Made by a program: the position numbers and the translations under genes. From Medicago truncatula (taxonomy: Eukaryota > Streptophyta > Magnoliopsida > Fabales > Fabaceae): a stretch of DNA of 64,000 nt. The notes below the pieces were generated by a model. It was not told the DNA's origin. It worked only from the letters and a program-made list of their open reading frames with translations, and did not search any database. Positions 11,671 through 22,578 of the stretch are shown piece by piece; positions within the stretch are counted from its first letter, which is position 1, and the number at the start of each line of letters is the position of its first letter. The stretch covers positions 48,896,091 through 48,960,090 of the forward strand of contig NC_053044.1 of the NCBI RefSeq assembly GCF_003473485.1. The letters are read 5' to 3'.

Positions 11671-13781
11671 TTACCATGAAACTTGTTAAAACAAATTAAA
11701 TTAGGAAAGACATCAACAACATCAAAAGAAGAAGAAAAAGAAAAATATAAAATATAAAAAATTAAGGGAATAAGAGATTAGACGAAAAAGGCAAATGGTG
11801 AGAATTGAGAAAGAAAATGAGTCACGGATAAGGAAGCCAAAGACATGACCAATAATCAATTTGTACTAAATCCAAGTGAGAAAATAATAAAGGCAGTTAA
11901 CAAAATGAGTAATCTATTAGTACTACTTATTATTCAATCTATGCACCCGTGCCAATAACTTAATCAGATTGTCTCCAGAAGAACTACTAAATATTCATTT
12001 TCTGCCAATGAAGTGACCACCTGGAAGAAGCTACGATGTGGATATGGGTCGTTTAGAGCTATTCTAATGAAAGTATGAACATGCGATTGCTCATTCTCAG
12101 GAAAACAAACAATGCTTTAACAAATACAAACTCTATCACAGCAGGTGCAACACCAGATTGTTTATGAAATTGTATTACATAAACATTGGTAGTGTAGCTT
12201 TTTCTATGGAATACATAAGGAGAATTTTATGTCATTTACAATGTAGCAAACTTAAACTGCAGTTGGCTGCTTTTTCTAGGAAAAATGTGAGAGTAATTTA
12301 TTGGTGGATGACATAATGCGTAGCGGGCTGGTTAGGTTTTTTCCATAAGCAAGAGGTCATTTTGGCGAGCTAGGGTGTCGAATGGGGTAGTCAACACTAC
12401 TTAACATAAACCTGCAAAAACTTGATGCATTCTGAATTATTAGAAAATAAGCTAGCATTCAGTTTTCTTTTCTCGCATTACGGAATAAGCATACATAAAC
12501 TTAATGCATTCTAAATCATTAGTCCATGTTCACCACAGTAATTTATGATAATCATTAGAGTTACGTATAAAAGAGGCCAAGTCAGAAGAGTTTACCAGCA
12601 TCAATAATTGTTCTCCCAACTTTACCAATGTATGAACTCTCCTCCCAGCTCATTGTCACTCGTATCCTAATTCATTAGATAACCATTTTATTCCAGTAGC
12701 AATGAATAAAAGAAAACAAAGATGAAGAAGAAACAAAGAATAAACAATATGGAGATGAATATTTGCAGATATGAAACACACAGAAGAAAAAGAAGGCAAA
12801 GTTTGGAGAGGATTCAAGGGAAGACAAATAAAACTAATAAGAAATATATACATGAACCAAGAAAAACAATTTCTCTCAGCCTAAGCATCCCAAGTTTCCA
12901 ACTTTATTTTAATTTTTTTGAAAATTAACAGTAGAATTAGAATCTTAAATGATTCTCATGTTGTTGACAACAATCAATGATCATGGAATTGGCCTATGTC
13001 AGAGTTTCCAACAGTGGTCAAAACTTACTAATATTGATCTTCAATAATTTCATTATTACATATATTTTACTCCATTGAAATCTTAAATATTGAAATCTTA
13101 AATGATTCTCATGTTTTTTGACAGCAATCAAAGGTAATGATATTATTTAAATTATATAATTGGAGGGGTTGGAACTCAAAAGGGAGTGGTTACACATGAA
13201 TTCAAAAAACTCCTTATAATCAAATTTACTTTTACATAGTAGATAAAATTTCTAGATGTATCAAAAGAAGAGTAGTAATCTTTAAGTTTCTTTGATTGTA
13301 CACAATTCAAGTAGTTCATTTCATTCACAATATTTTCTCTACTTCCAATTCATACCTGAAAATTCTTATTTCATCTTGACCTTCGAGATATCTGCAAATG
13401 TCCATTCCAAAATTGTTGAAGTGGTCCTCAACCTATCATGTCCGAACATATAAACTTAAGTATTCTTAATTCAAATACGATCTAAAAACACATTAACTAC
13501 CAACACTATATAGCAATTTGAAAATGAGATACATAACACCATCTGCAAAGATACATTCTCAACATAAAATATCATGCTAAATAACCTTTTGGGTTATAGG
13601 TTGCTTTAAGATCCAAATGTGTCAATACATTTTTGGTTCATGCCTAAAGATTTTATGAAGAATCCTTTCAGAAAATGATATAATTGAGTTTAGAATTGTT
13701 CAAAACTGAAATTCATTTCAGTTGGCAAGCTATCATAAGAAATCACAAAAAGTAAAAGGTAATCAGTTTTTGAAACGTTAC
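11671..13781. other. Intergenic, no intact gene seen
   Basis: AT-rich sequence downstream of the fold-back dimer. A minus-strand segment near 12590-12650 reads like a short exon (MSWEESSYIGKVGRTIIDA followed by a GTAAAC donor), but no matching next exon was found. The remaining SLD5 exons were looked for here and not found. Confidence 0.35.
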
Positions 13782-13963
13782 CATCAATTCAATCTGTCCT
13801 TTGACGCGGTTGATCAAATCAGATTCAAAACGAAGAATCTCAGGGGGGCTGCCTTTTCATTACGCCAAGCTCGCTTGAGAAGCTCAACATCAGTCGTCGA
13901 AATCAAGGCATCCTAATCGTCAGTGAGTGATGATTGTTCTCCTTCCACAAATCTAGAACCCAT
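13782..13963 (-). pseudogene. SLD5: SLD5 (GINS subunit) exon 1 remnant
   Basis: On the minus strand an ATG at 13963 opens MGSRFVEGEQSSLTDD, then an in-frame TAG, then DALISTTDVELLKRAWRNEK, the conserved N-terminus of SLD5, the GINS subunit needed for the replicative CMG helicase. Two extra C residues after AAP (a run of six at about 13842-13847) shift the frame before EILRFESDLINRVKGQIEL. The piece ends at a GTAACG donor (13782), so it kept its exon boundary and is not a processed copy. No later SLD5 exons were found nearby. It is therefore a truncated, dead duplicate; a working copy is expected elsewhere. Confidence 0.8.
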
Positions 13964-14643
13964 TGATCAAATTTACAATGAAAATGTTCTGCAAGTGTTA
14001 TTTTTCAATTTTGTTGCTCAATGCTATTCAATAAAAAGAACCAAGAGCATGGCCACCTGAAAAAAGTTAAAGGAGAGAATGTGTTAATGTGTTTTCTGTT
14101 CTAACCTTGTTAATAAAGTGATGGAACATGAACTGTGTCAGAATGATGTTCAACATCAGTCAAACCACAGATAATTATATAATTTTTAATTTTTTTACTA
14201 CAATATATAAGGTTTTAAATAGAGGTCCGTGACCACAGTCTGGACTGCGACGTGATAAATGTTATCGAAACAGGAATGCGGCCGCGACTGAAACCGCATT
14301 GACTGCATCTCACTGCAACACTAAAGATCGTGATACAACCACGGCATTTACCACAACTAATATTCAAAACATTGATAATTTACTAATTAAACAAATAATA
14401 TAGAGACATTTGATACACTGGGCCGCTGTTTCAAATCCACAATTCCCAACTTCTTAGCACTTAGTTTCTCTGAGTTTCGCTGCACTGTTCTTTAAAACCA
14501 ATAATAATAATCAGTAGACTTAAACATGGTCATTACTGAACCATAAACATTGCCATCAAACCAACTACAAAATATACTACCCAGTACCCATAAAACACAT
14601 AATTCATGCATCCTTATAATCACCCAAATTCAACCAAATTTAC

Positions 14644-14838
14644 TTACCCATAAACAAACACTAAAACACATAATTCGACCAAATTGGAACAGACCCATCG
14701 AACAGAATCTTCTAACATAACTTGGGCACAATTTTCTAATCCCCACGCCTTAAATGCTTCACATTCCTTTTCTGCATTGAAATGTTTATCAACAAAGTCT
14801 CCAAATGGAAAATTATCATCCACCAGAGTAGTACACAA
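14644..14838 (-). other. Unrecognised short coding-like segment
   Basis: A 64-codon open frame (FVDKHFNAEKECEAFKAWGL near residue 15) with a balanced, non-low-complexity amino-acid make-up, followed by a possible GTAAGT donor just before its stop. I do not recognise it. It could be one exon of a decayed gene or chance. Confidence 0.2.
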
Positions 14839-15696
14839 TCAATATAGAATCCTTGAAACGACACATATTTTAATAAATTGCAAATGGATTTTGTCTAAGA
14901 ACCGACAACAAACATCATTCATAATAATTCAAGGGGAAATTCGACCAACAACACCAAAACACAGAAAAACATAATGAAAACGATCAAAGTAGATAAATTA
15001 AACAACTTAAATTGCGGCAACTAAAAAAATCGCGTCCAATGCACTTTTTGGCCGTGGAATTAGAAACTGAGAATTCAAGCATCGGCACAAATGTGTGTTT
15101 CGCTTCCCAACAGTAAACCAAACAGACAATAAGTAGGAGCAGAAGAATAGGAGAAATATAAACGATGTATACCAGAAACATTTAAGGTAGACAACGGACG
15201 GCGGCGACCGAGTCGACGACGGACGGCGAGGGATGAGAGGAGAAATACGACTATGATGGAGGATAGATATGGTAGAAAGTGTGGTTATTAATATGTTGAG
15301 GTAGAGGTTTAGTGGTCGCAGTCGATGGATGGGGAAAGGGTTGGCGGTGGTGATGTTGATAAGAGGAAGAAGAAACATGTGAGCTTGTTTTGAGAAAAGA
15401 GGAAAAGCGTATATTGATATGTGAGACATGAGAAAAGGGGAACAGCAGCTCTTTTGTTTTCCTACGTGTGCAGCTCTTTTGTTTTCCTACGTGTGTGTTT
15501 CAATTTTCAAGGAGTGAGATTTGATCAAGGGCTCATGTGTTAACCATCCTTAATTACAATGATCTAACGATTTGGATGGATTGGAGTCAAAAAAGTAGAT
15601 TTAAGGTTGGAAATTAGGGTAAGCATGTTTACTAGGATCAGATATAAAGGATATAGATCTCGCTAAAAAATGTACGTCCTATATAAATTTGATATC

Positions 15697-15835
15697 ATTT
15701 TTTTTTTTTTTTGTCAAGTAGCTAATGGTTGACCTGACACGCCTTGAGAGGGGAGAAGTGTGGATTTCGATGTTTGAACACCGACCCTTGCATGTCATTG
15801 TTCTTGCAACTAACAATTGAGTTGAAATTACATGA
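15697..15835 (-). mobile_element. SINE-like insertion, minus strand
   Basis: A T run at 15699-15713 (oligo-A on the minus strand) is followed by sequence whose reverse complement has aactcaattgttagttgcaa (A-box-like) and ggtcggtgttcaaacatc (B-box-like) and ends ...tagctacttgac. This layout fits a legume tRNA-derived SINE. No confident target-site duplication was identified. Confidence 0.5.
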
Positions 15836-17054
15836 CTCTTGCTATTATTAATTTTATTATTATTAGCATCATTATTATTGTTGTTATGAACTTAAGAGTG
15901 TGGTTAAACATTAAAGTGAAACGTAGACATCCCAACCCTGTTGACACTCCTAATAAACATGCTCTACTACCCACTCATAAAATGATAAAATAGCAATGAT
16001 ATTTGTAGGAAGTGGTGTTGATCAACCACCTTTGAGTTCACCTTTAGAGCGAAAGTAATAGGCAGTGATTCAAGTATTCTGATGCATTTTATCCTTCTGA
16101 TTTTTTGTCAAGTAGGGAGTAAAAGGAGCCTCTAAGTCCTCGTTCTCATTAACCAAAAAATGTTTAATTAAGTCTAGATCCTTCTGTAGCACAAGGCATA
16201 TGTGGGGAGGATTAGTCGTGGTTGTCTCTTGGTTTGTTTGAGTTTCGGGAACAAATTTTATGTGTGATGATGTGACGAAGTAATGATTTTTGTCGATTTC
16301 AAACACCCTCATCTACTTGTCAACAACTGTTTCATCAAGAAATTTGACCAGGAGATATTTCATGTTGTTGGTCATCATTCTCAACATTCACAACATGCAC
16401 CAGTGGAAGGTATGTTGTGACACAGGTTCCAAGATTGGGGAAGTTCTCTGCATGATGCTAAACTAAGTCGGGAGTGTTCATCTTTTCTGATCCTTCATGT
16501 ATTTACGTTGCACTGAACTGTGGAACAGAATGTTTCAACTGGTTCTCATGATGCATGACTTGCACTAGTGAAGAGATGGCCACATGCTCTAAAATAAAAG
16601 AAGCCTCAATGTGTAAAGTGTCCTCGCGTTAACTTCTTAATGTATCAAAATTGCAAACACGTCTATAAAACGTATCTTTTATTGATCATTTTGTTCATTA
16701 AAATAGTTTTTAAATTGTCAATTAAGTAATCGAATATAATTTTTCGTTGGTCAATTAAATCCATATAATTTCTTAAAAAAAAAAGACACTAGGGATGCGT
16801 TTTCAATTTCAAAACATCTAAAAATGACAATCACAAAATCTCACACATGTATGGGTCAAAATGGTTGTCTCCTTTAAATTGTACTTGCCTGTTTAATTTT
16901 GATACCATTGACATTGATAATGAATTTATATCTTTCTTTTGTTTTATGATATAATATAATGGTATAGATAATCTATCCAAATTTACACCATAACTATTTT
17001 GAAAACTTAACAATGTATATAAGGGGTATTGAAATTAAAATTAAATAAATTTCG

Positions 17055-17160
17055 ATAACCTATTTGTTTTTCATGTAGTCAAGTGAGGTATCCTGAGTTC
17101 GAACCTTTACTCTGCATATATTATGTAATGTTCCTACCATCTGAGCTAATATCACTAGAA
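17055..17160 (-). mobile_element. SINE-like fragment, minus strand
   Basis: The reverse complement reads ttagctcagatggtaggaac (A box) and aaggttcgaactcagg (B box) and ends in ...cttgactacatg, similar to the SINE near 15.7 kb. Edges are approximate. Confidence 0.5.
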
Positions 17161-17375
17161 CATAATATATTCTATCTTATTCTATCAATAACACAATAAC
17201 AGTATATAAAGGAGATACACCATTTTTTGCTTTGTTTTTTTCTTTCATTTTTACCCTTTCATTTAAACTATTTTATCATTTTTATAAAATTATTTAAAAC
17301 ATCAATTAAAAAATAGTTAAATTTCATTAAAATATGAATAATCCATAACATAGGAACGATATTAGACACTATAAA

Positions 17376-17501
17376 TCCTCTTGGGTTGTCCCGATGGTTT
17401 TAGTTTCGGACCTTGAAATGTGCTCATCAGAAGGTCTCAATGTTCAACTCTCTCAATGCAAAATTTGGTGGATGAGATTGACTTCTTCAAAAAAATAAAA
17501 A
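17376..17501 (+). mobile_element. SINE insertion with 15-bp target duplications
   Basis: Flanking direct repeats attagacactataaa (17361-17375) and attggacactataaa (17502-17516) differ at one base. The insert starts tcctcttgggttgtcccgat, has an A-box-like gatggttttagtttcgga and a B-box-like ggtctcaatgttcaactc, and ends in an A-rich tail. Confidence 0.75.
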
Positions 17502-17703
17502 TATTGGACACTATAAAAAATGACAAATAAACTGACACTATATAATACATATACAACATATTGCAATTAAAATGAGAGATAAACTGACACAAATGTGCTT
17601 GTCTTTTCATTAGTTATTAACAACGATGACACTCGTTATCATTTTATAATGATGTCCAACAATGTCCCTTGAGTTGTAAGCTCACCTCTTGGACAAATTA
17701 TCA

Positions 17704-17983
17704 TGCTTTCTCCGTTTTAAAATGAGTATCACTTTAACAAAAAAAAAAATTCAAAATTAATGTTATTTTCATATTTCAATACAATAATAACTCTTTCTTT
17801 TCAATTGTACCCTCCAATTAATATTATGCATGTTGCTTCTAAAGTATTATTACTTTTAAAACTAACCAATAGTTAATAAGGATAATTTGGTAAAATAACA
17901 ATTTTATTTCTTTTAATCTTTGCATTTCTTAATACATGTGTGTAAAAATCTTAAACGACGTTCATTTTGAAATGGAGGGAGTA
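17704..17983. mobile_element. Stowaway-like MITE
   Basis: The left end gctttctccgttttaaaatg and the right end (reverse complement tactccctccatttcaaaatg) form imperfect terminal inverted repeats carrying the CTCCCTCC-type word seen in Stowaway MITEs. The interior is AT-rich and non-coding. Confidence 0.65.
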
Positions 17984-18807
17984 TCTTTAAACATGATTCT
18001 AATGAAACTTGCCTTCCATATAAATTTTACTATTTAGTCAAAATAATTTTTTTTTTGCCATAATTACTCCATTATTTAAAAAGAAAATAATCATGTTATT
18101 ATTTAAATTTAAAGATAAAATCCCGATTTCATTTTCCCATTTTTTATATTTCTTATACGGTAAACTATTGTCTCACAATAATTTTTGCTTCTCTTTTTGA
18201 TTACTTTCCATTCTCTTTGAATCTCTCTTTTTCGATACGTTCTTTATGGCACCTTTTCACAAAAGAGAAAAATATAACACAAAAATATCCCACAGAATGA
18301 TTGCTTTTACTAAATTGCATTATTAACTTCATTGAAGCGATGCAACCCATTGAAGCAATGCAACCCATCGTTTTAAAAACAAGGCTTATTGATAGATATA
18401 GTTACTTATGTATAATATACAATCTTTTGGTTTGAATATATTCCATTAACGTATGTAAAACTTTAATAAAATACATATTTAATATGGTCAAGTAATCCTT
18501 AAAAAAAAAAAAAAATTGTGGTCAAGTAGTAACTGTATAATATTGTAAAATAGTATTAAATTTTAATAGTAATTACACACCTTTTTAAAGATTTTTTTTG
18601 TTGATAAGAACACATTAAAGGTTTTTACTAGAAGCCAATTTAATTCATTGAATCTAGTTTTTTTTATACATCTAGTAAACTAGTAAATATATATTTTTAC
18701 ATTAACACATTAAATATTATAATTAAGTCAAATGAAATAAATGAAAAAATATACCCATTTTAATTATATAAAAAAAAAAAAACATAAAGAAAGTGAATGA
18801 AAAACAG

Positions 18808-18815
18808 TATAAAAA
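18808..18815 (+). promoter_or_regulatory. Putative TATA box of the J-domain gene
   Basis: TATAAAAA lies about 1.3 kb before the start codon. It sits 30-35 bp upstream of a pyrimidine/CA-rich stretch where a transcript with the 5'-UTR intron described below would begin. Confidence 0.5.
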
Positions 18816-20080
18816 CCTCTCAACATATTGGCAAAAACATGCACCGCACAGAGTAAGCTTTGAAAGTCTCTGATCGGAGCCCAAATCCTCAAACCTGTTT
18901 CTGAATCATTCTTCATTCAGAAACACACAAAAGCTTCAATCTTTTCAATTTCTCTCATTTTTCTTCATTCCTCTGTGCTAAAGGTGCGTCCTTTATCTTA
19001 TTTTCATCATTTTCTATACTTTTTTATTTCAATCAATGTTCGTTTGTATTTTTATTTTCAGTTCTTATAATCTGTAGTTGTATTAGTTTATTGATTGATT
19101 CTGTTTGAAAATATAAAAAAAAATGAAGGGGTTTTTGTTTTATTTTGTTTTTGATGATTTTTGTTTTTGTTTTTTTGTGTTGTAACCGAACACCAACGTG
19201 GTTTGCGTCAACCTAAACGAAGCGGTGTTGTTTTGCAACCACATTACTGTGTGTACAATCCGAAACCTTAAAAATATGGTTAAAATCTTAAAAAAAATTG
19301 GTTTTTGGTTATTGTGTTTTTTATTGTTCTTTGTGATTGTTGTTTAAGGTTTATTAATTTCAAGGGCTGCATGAACGATTATTTGTGTTTTTTTCAAGTC
19401 TTACAGATTGAATTTTTGTTTATTTTTTGAATCTAATATGTTGTTCCTTATGGATGTTTGTAAAATTAGTTCGATTAAAGAGTTGCACGAGCAAGAATTT
19501 AGTTGTAATTTATAAGTCGAAGCATTGAAGCATGCTTGTTTTGTTGCGCTAATTTTGAAGTAAGTGATTGAAACTGATGTTTGATGGTGTATGTTTTGAG
19601 ATTATGTATGGTTCCTGTTTTATTTTGCAATTATAATCAGCAAGGGTTTGATTGTTCCGTGGATTGCGGTGGGGATGGTGGTAAGGCATTGAGAATGTGA
19701 GATTGTGTTGGAATCGAAAACTAACTTCGTGATATCCTTATGGATTATTTTGGAAATTTGGTGTTTGAATGTGTGCATTGAATTTGTATTTACTTGATTA
19801 TTTAAGCAAAACATTGAGAATTAATGAATTGGAATAAGCACCGTACATAATGCTGTTAGCTGTTAACCATTGTTTCTCTTTTTTTGTTAAGACTTTGTTA
19901 TACGGTTTTAATTTTGTTTTTTGTTTCCTTTGTTGTTAACGTAGTTTTTCCATTTTTGATTGTTTGTAGGGTTTCTTTGGCTTTTGTAGTTAAGGGAAGC
20001 ATCTTCATTGCGCACACAGAGTTGTCAGATTCTTGGTGTGAGTATTCACAAGTCCTCACTCGTTGATATTGCTCGGTGTT

Positions 20081-20098
20081 ATGCTTCATTGCTTCTAA
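20081..20098 (+). promoter_or_regulatory. Five-codon upstream ORF before the J-domain start
   Basis: ATG CTT CAT TGC TTC TAA lies in the inferred 5' UTR and ends 8 bp before the main ATG at 20107. Such a short uORF so near the start can lower translation or demand reinitiation; the effect here is inferred. Confidence 0.5.
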
Positions 20099-20106
20099 GG
20101 AAGGAA

Positions 20107-22578
20107 ATGGTAATTAGCAGCGATCCAGAGAAAACAAACAATCCACACATGGGATTTAAAAAAGATAATGCCTTAAATGTTAAGGAGATGGCAGAGAAGA
20201 TGATTTTACAGAAGGACTTTGGTGTTGCAAGACTACTTGCAAGGAGGGCTCGAAGCTTGGATCCCAATAATGATGACCTCCCCCAGTTGCTGGAAACCAT
20301 TGATGTGTATCTCGCTGCTGAAGAAAGAGTTGGTGCAGAAGTGGATTGGTACAAGATCCTTGGTGCACAACCTTTGGATGATGATGAAACGATTCGGAAA
20401 TGTTATAAGAAGATGGCCTTTAAACTGCACCCTGATAAAAACAAATCAGTGGGTGCGGATGGTGCATTTAGTCTTGTCGCAGAGGCTTGGACTATATTAT
20501 CTGATAAAGATAAGAGAGCCACCTATGACCAAAAGTACCGCTTGGCAATTAGAGGGATTCCTGTCGGGATACCTCCTAATCCTATACCCGCTAGTCAAAA
20601 TAGTTTGTTTAATACTGTTAACCTTGGTGAGAGACCTTCTGTACCTGGTGGTCAGAACGGTTTGTTTAATGCTGTTAACCGGAACGACAGAGATCGTATG
20701 AGTGCTGCTCACACCAGTCCCACTCCAAGACCTCCTGCACCTGCTAGTCATAATGGTCTGTTTAATGCTGCTATCCAGAAGAACAGAGATCATATGAGTG
20801 CTGCTCATACCAATTCTTCTCCAAGAGCCCCTCCTAAATCAGATACTTTTTGGACTGTGTGCAGTTTGTGCAGCACAAAGTATGAATACCTTGCTACTTA
20901 CAGAAACTGCAATCTTGTTTGTGGCCGCTGCAAGAAACCATTTTATGCTTCCGAGATACCAGCCCCATCTGTACGCAAAAATGCTTCATCCACTTCAAGA
21001 CCTTCTCAAATGAAGCAGCAAAGCTTCAACTCAACCGGATTGGATAGAAACTGTCATGTTCCAAGTAGGACACCAATGTCTGCTGTCAACTCATCCCTCG
21101 GGTCAGGTGCTTTTTCTATGCCTGGTGGCCTTTCCAGTGTACCAACATCGGTTTCTACTGCTGGTGGAGTTCCTGGTCTTTTTATGAGGCCATCTGCGAA
21201 TTTGAAAAGAAAGCATGAAGACTCGGCACCTGTCATGAGGGAGGAGATACATTTTGGGAAAACTCATGCTGTTGAGAGAACTGTTGCTGGTTCAGCTTTT
21301 CAGTCTTCTGGGAAAAAAAGGTGCACTGGTGAGCATAAAGTTGATGGTGCTAGAAGAGACGTGGAAACTGAAATGGCGTCAAAAAAAGGAATGAACTCCA
21401 CCAATGGGTTTGGGTCTCTGAAGATTAGTTTTGATGCAGGAAAGGTTAGTGCTGCCGGAAATTCCAGACGGAATGGTATTAGTTATATGTCTCAGCAGCA
21501 AATGAAGAATATCTTGGCGGAAAAGGCTCAGAAGTTGATTCGTAAGAAGCTTGATGAGTGGAAAGAGAGCCGTAGGAAGCTTGATGAGTGGAAGGAGATC
21601 CGTAAAAAACTTGATGAACGGTATCCATCTTCAATATCAAAGAACACTGTCCCAGAAGTTAGAGTGAAGCCTGGTCCAAAAGAAATTGTCAAGTCTGAGA
21701 ACAAGAACAAACCTATCTCTGCTGATTCAGAGGCGAATGTTTCCGTCTCCATGACTGTTCCAGACCCAGATTTCCATGATTTTGATGGGGATCGAATTGA
21801 GGACTCTTTTGGGGAGAACCAGGTGTGGGCAGTATACGATGATGAAGACGGCATGCCGCGCTACTATGTCTTTATCCACTCTGTGATCTCAAAGGATCCT
21901 TTCCAGATGAAGATAAGCTGGCTTAGCTCTAAAACCAATGATGAATTGGCACCGATAGAGTGGGTCAGTAACGGCTTTCCAAAGACCACCGGGGATCTCC
22001 GATTAGGCAAGCGTGCAACAAGTAACACTCTCAATTCTTTCTCTCACAGGGTCAAGTGGACAAAAGGCTCAAGAGGACTTATCCATATATATCCAAAGAA
22101 AGGGGATGTTTGGGCTCTATTTCGGAACTGGTCCCTCGATTGGGATGTAACTACTAACGATGATATCATACATCAATACAACATGGTGGAAGTGCTTGAA
22201 GACTACAGTGAAGAACATGGTGTGAATGTTGCTCCGCTTGTCAAGGTTGCAGGTTTCAAGACAGTATTCCGCCAGAATGCTGATCCAAGAAAAATCAGGA
22301 ACATTCCAAGAGCAGAGATGTTTCGTTTTTCACACCAGGTACCTTCATACTTGCTTACTGGACAAGAAGGTGACAATGCTCCTAAAGGTTGCTTGGAGCT
22401 GGATCCTGCTTCAACACCTATGGAACTTCTTCAGGTGATCACTGATGCTCCAACACAAGAAGATTCTGCTGAAGATGTTTGGAGAAAGAAGGTGGATGGA
22501 GCACAGGAAGGGAAGGCATGGCCTGAAAATTTGGTCGTATATAAGCGGCAACGCTTGAAGGAAAAAAGGGAGCAGTGA
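20107..22578 (+). CDS. J-domain protein with DUF3444
   Basis: One coding exon gives 823 residues. An N-terminal helical segment (NVKEMAEKMILQKDFGVARLLA) precedes a J domain (about 79-143) with the HPD motif at 108-110, which stimulates Hsp70 ATPase. Next are repeats built on NGLFNAVN and DRMSAAHT (about 160-240), a zinc ribbon (C252, C255, C272, C275), a basic region with three KLDEWKE-like repeats (about 479-505), and a DUF3444 domain (about 550-770; QVWAVYDDEDGMPRYYV, KGDVWALFRNW). This order is typical of a plant DNAJ/DUF3444 family whose clients are not known. The frame is open further 5' but without an ATG, so 20107 is the start. A 5'-UTR intron runs from 18984 (GTGCGT) to about 19969 (TTTGTAG). 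Confidence 0.93.
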   Translation: MVISSDPEKTNNPHMGFKKDNALNVKEMAEKMILQKDFGVARLLARRARSLDPNNDDLPQLLETIDVYLAAEERVGAEVDWYKILGAQPLDDDETIRKCYKKMAFKLHPDKNKSVGADGAFSLVAEAWTILSDKDKRATYDQKYRLAIRGIPVGIPPNPIPASQNSLFNTVNLGERPSVPGGQNGLFNAVNRNDRDRMSAAHTSPTPRPPAPASHNGLFNAAIQKNRDHMSAAHTNSSPRAPPKSDTFWTVCSLCSTKYEYLATYRNCNLVCGRCKKPFYASEIPAPSVRKNASSTSRPSQMKQQSFNSTGLDRNCHVPSRTPMSAVNSSLGSGAFSMPGGLSSVPTSVSTAGGVPGLFMRPSANLKRKHEDSAPVMREEIHFGKTHAVERTVAGSAFQSSGKKRCTGEHKVDGARRDVETEMASKKGMNSTNGFGSLKISFDAGKVSAAGNSRRNGISYMSQQQMKNILAEKAQKLIRKKLDEWKESRRKLDEWKEIRKKLDERYPSSISKNTVPEVRVKPGPKEIVKSENKNKPISADSEANVSVSMTVPDPDFHDFDGDRIEDSFGENQVWAVYDDEDGMPRYYVFIHSVISKDPFQMKISWLSSKTNDELAPIEWVSNGFPKTTGDLRLGKRATSNTLNSFSHRVKWTKGSRGLIHIYPKKGDVWALFRNWSLDWDVTTNDDIIHQYNMVEVLEDYSEEHGVNVAPLVKVAGFKTVFRQNADPRKIRNIPRAEMFRFSHQVPSYLLTGQEGDNAPKGCLELDPASTPMELLQVITDAPTQEDSAEDVWRKKVDGAQEGKAWPENLVVYKRQRLKEKREQ

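Larger units (their letters stand above)
13964..18807. other. Repeat-rich intergenic region, no intact gene seen
   Basis: Nearly 5 kb of AT-rich DNA holding three SINE-like insertions and one Stowaway-like MITE (listed separately), plus a GC-richer repeat at about 14218-14345. Minus-strand open frames at 14644-14838, 15007-15429 and 16070-16312 are unrecognised. Confidence 0.4.

Noticed and set aside
15007-15429. 140-codon minus-strand open frame
   Set aside because: Composition (Ile/Leu/Ser/Pro/Arg) fits a C/T-rich strand rather than a protein, no domain is seen, and the frame stays open mainly because of pyrimidine-rich sequence. It may be a leader of an unrecognised transcript.
16070-16312. 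80-codon minus-strand open frame, possible retroelement piece
   Set aside because: No motif could be matched with confidence to a gag or pol region, so no element is called.
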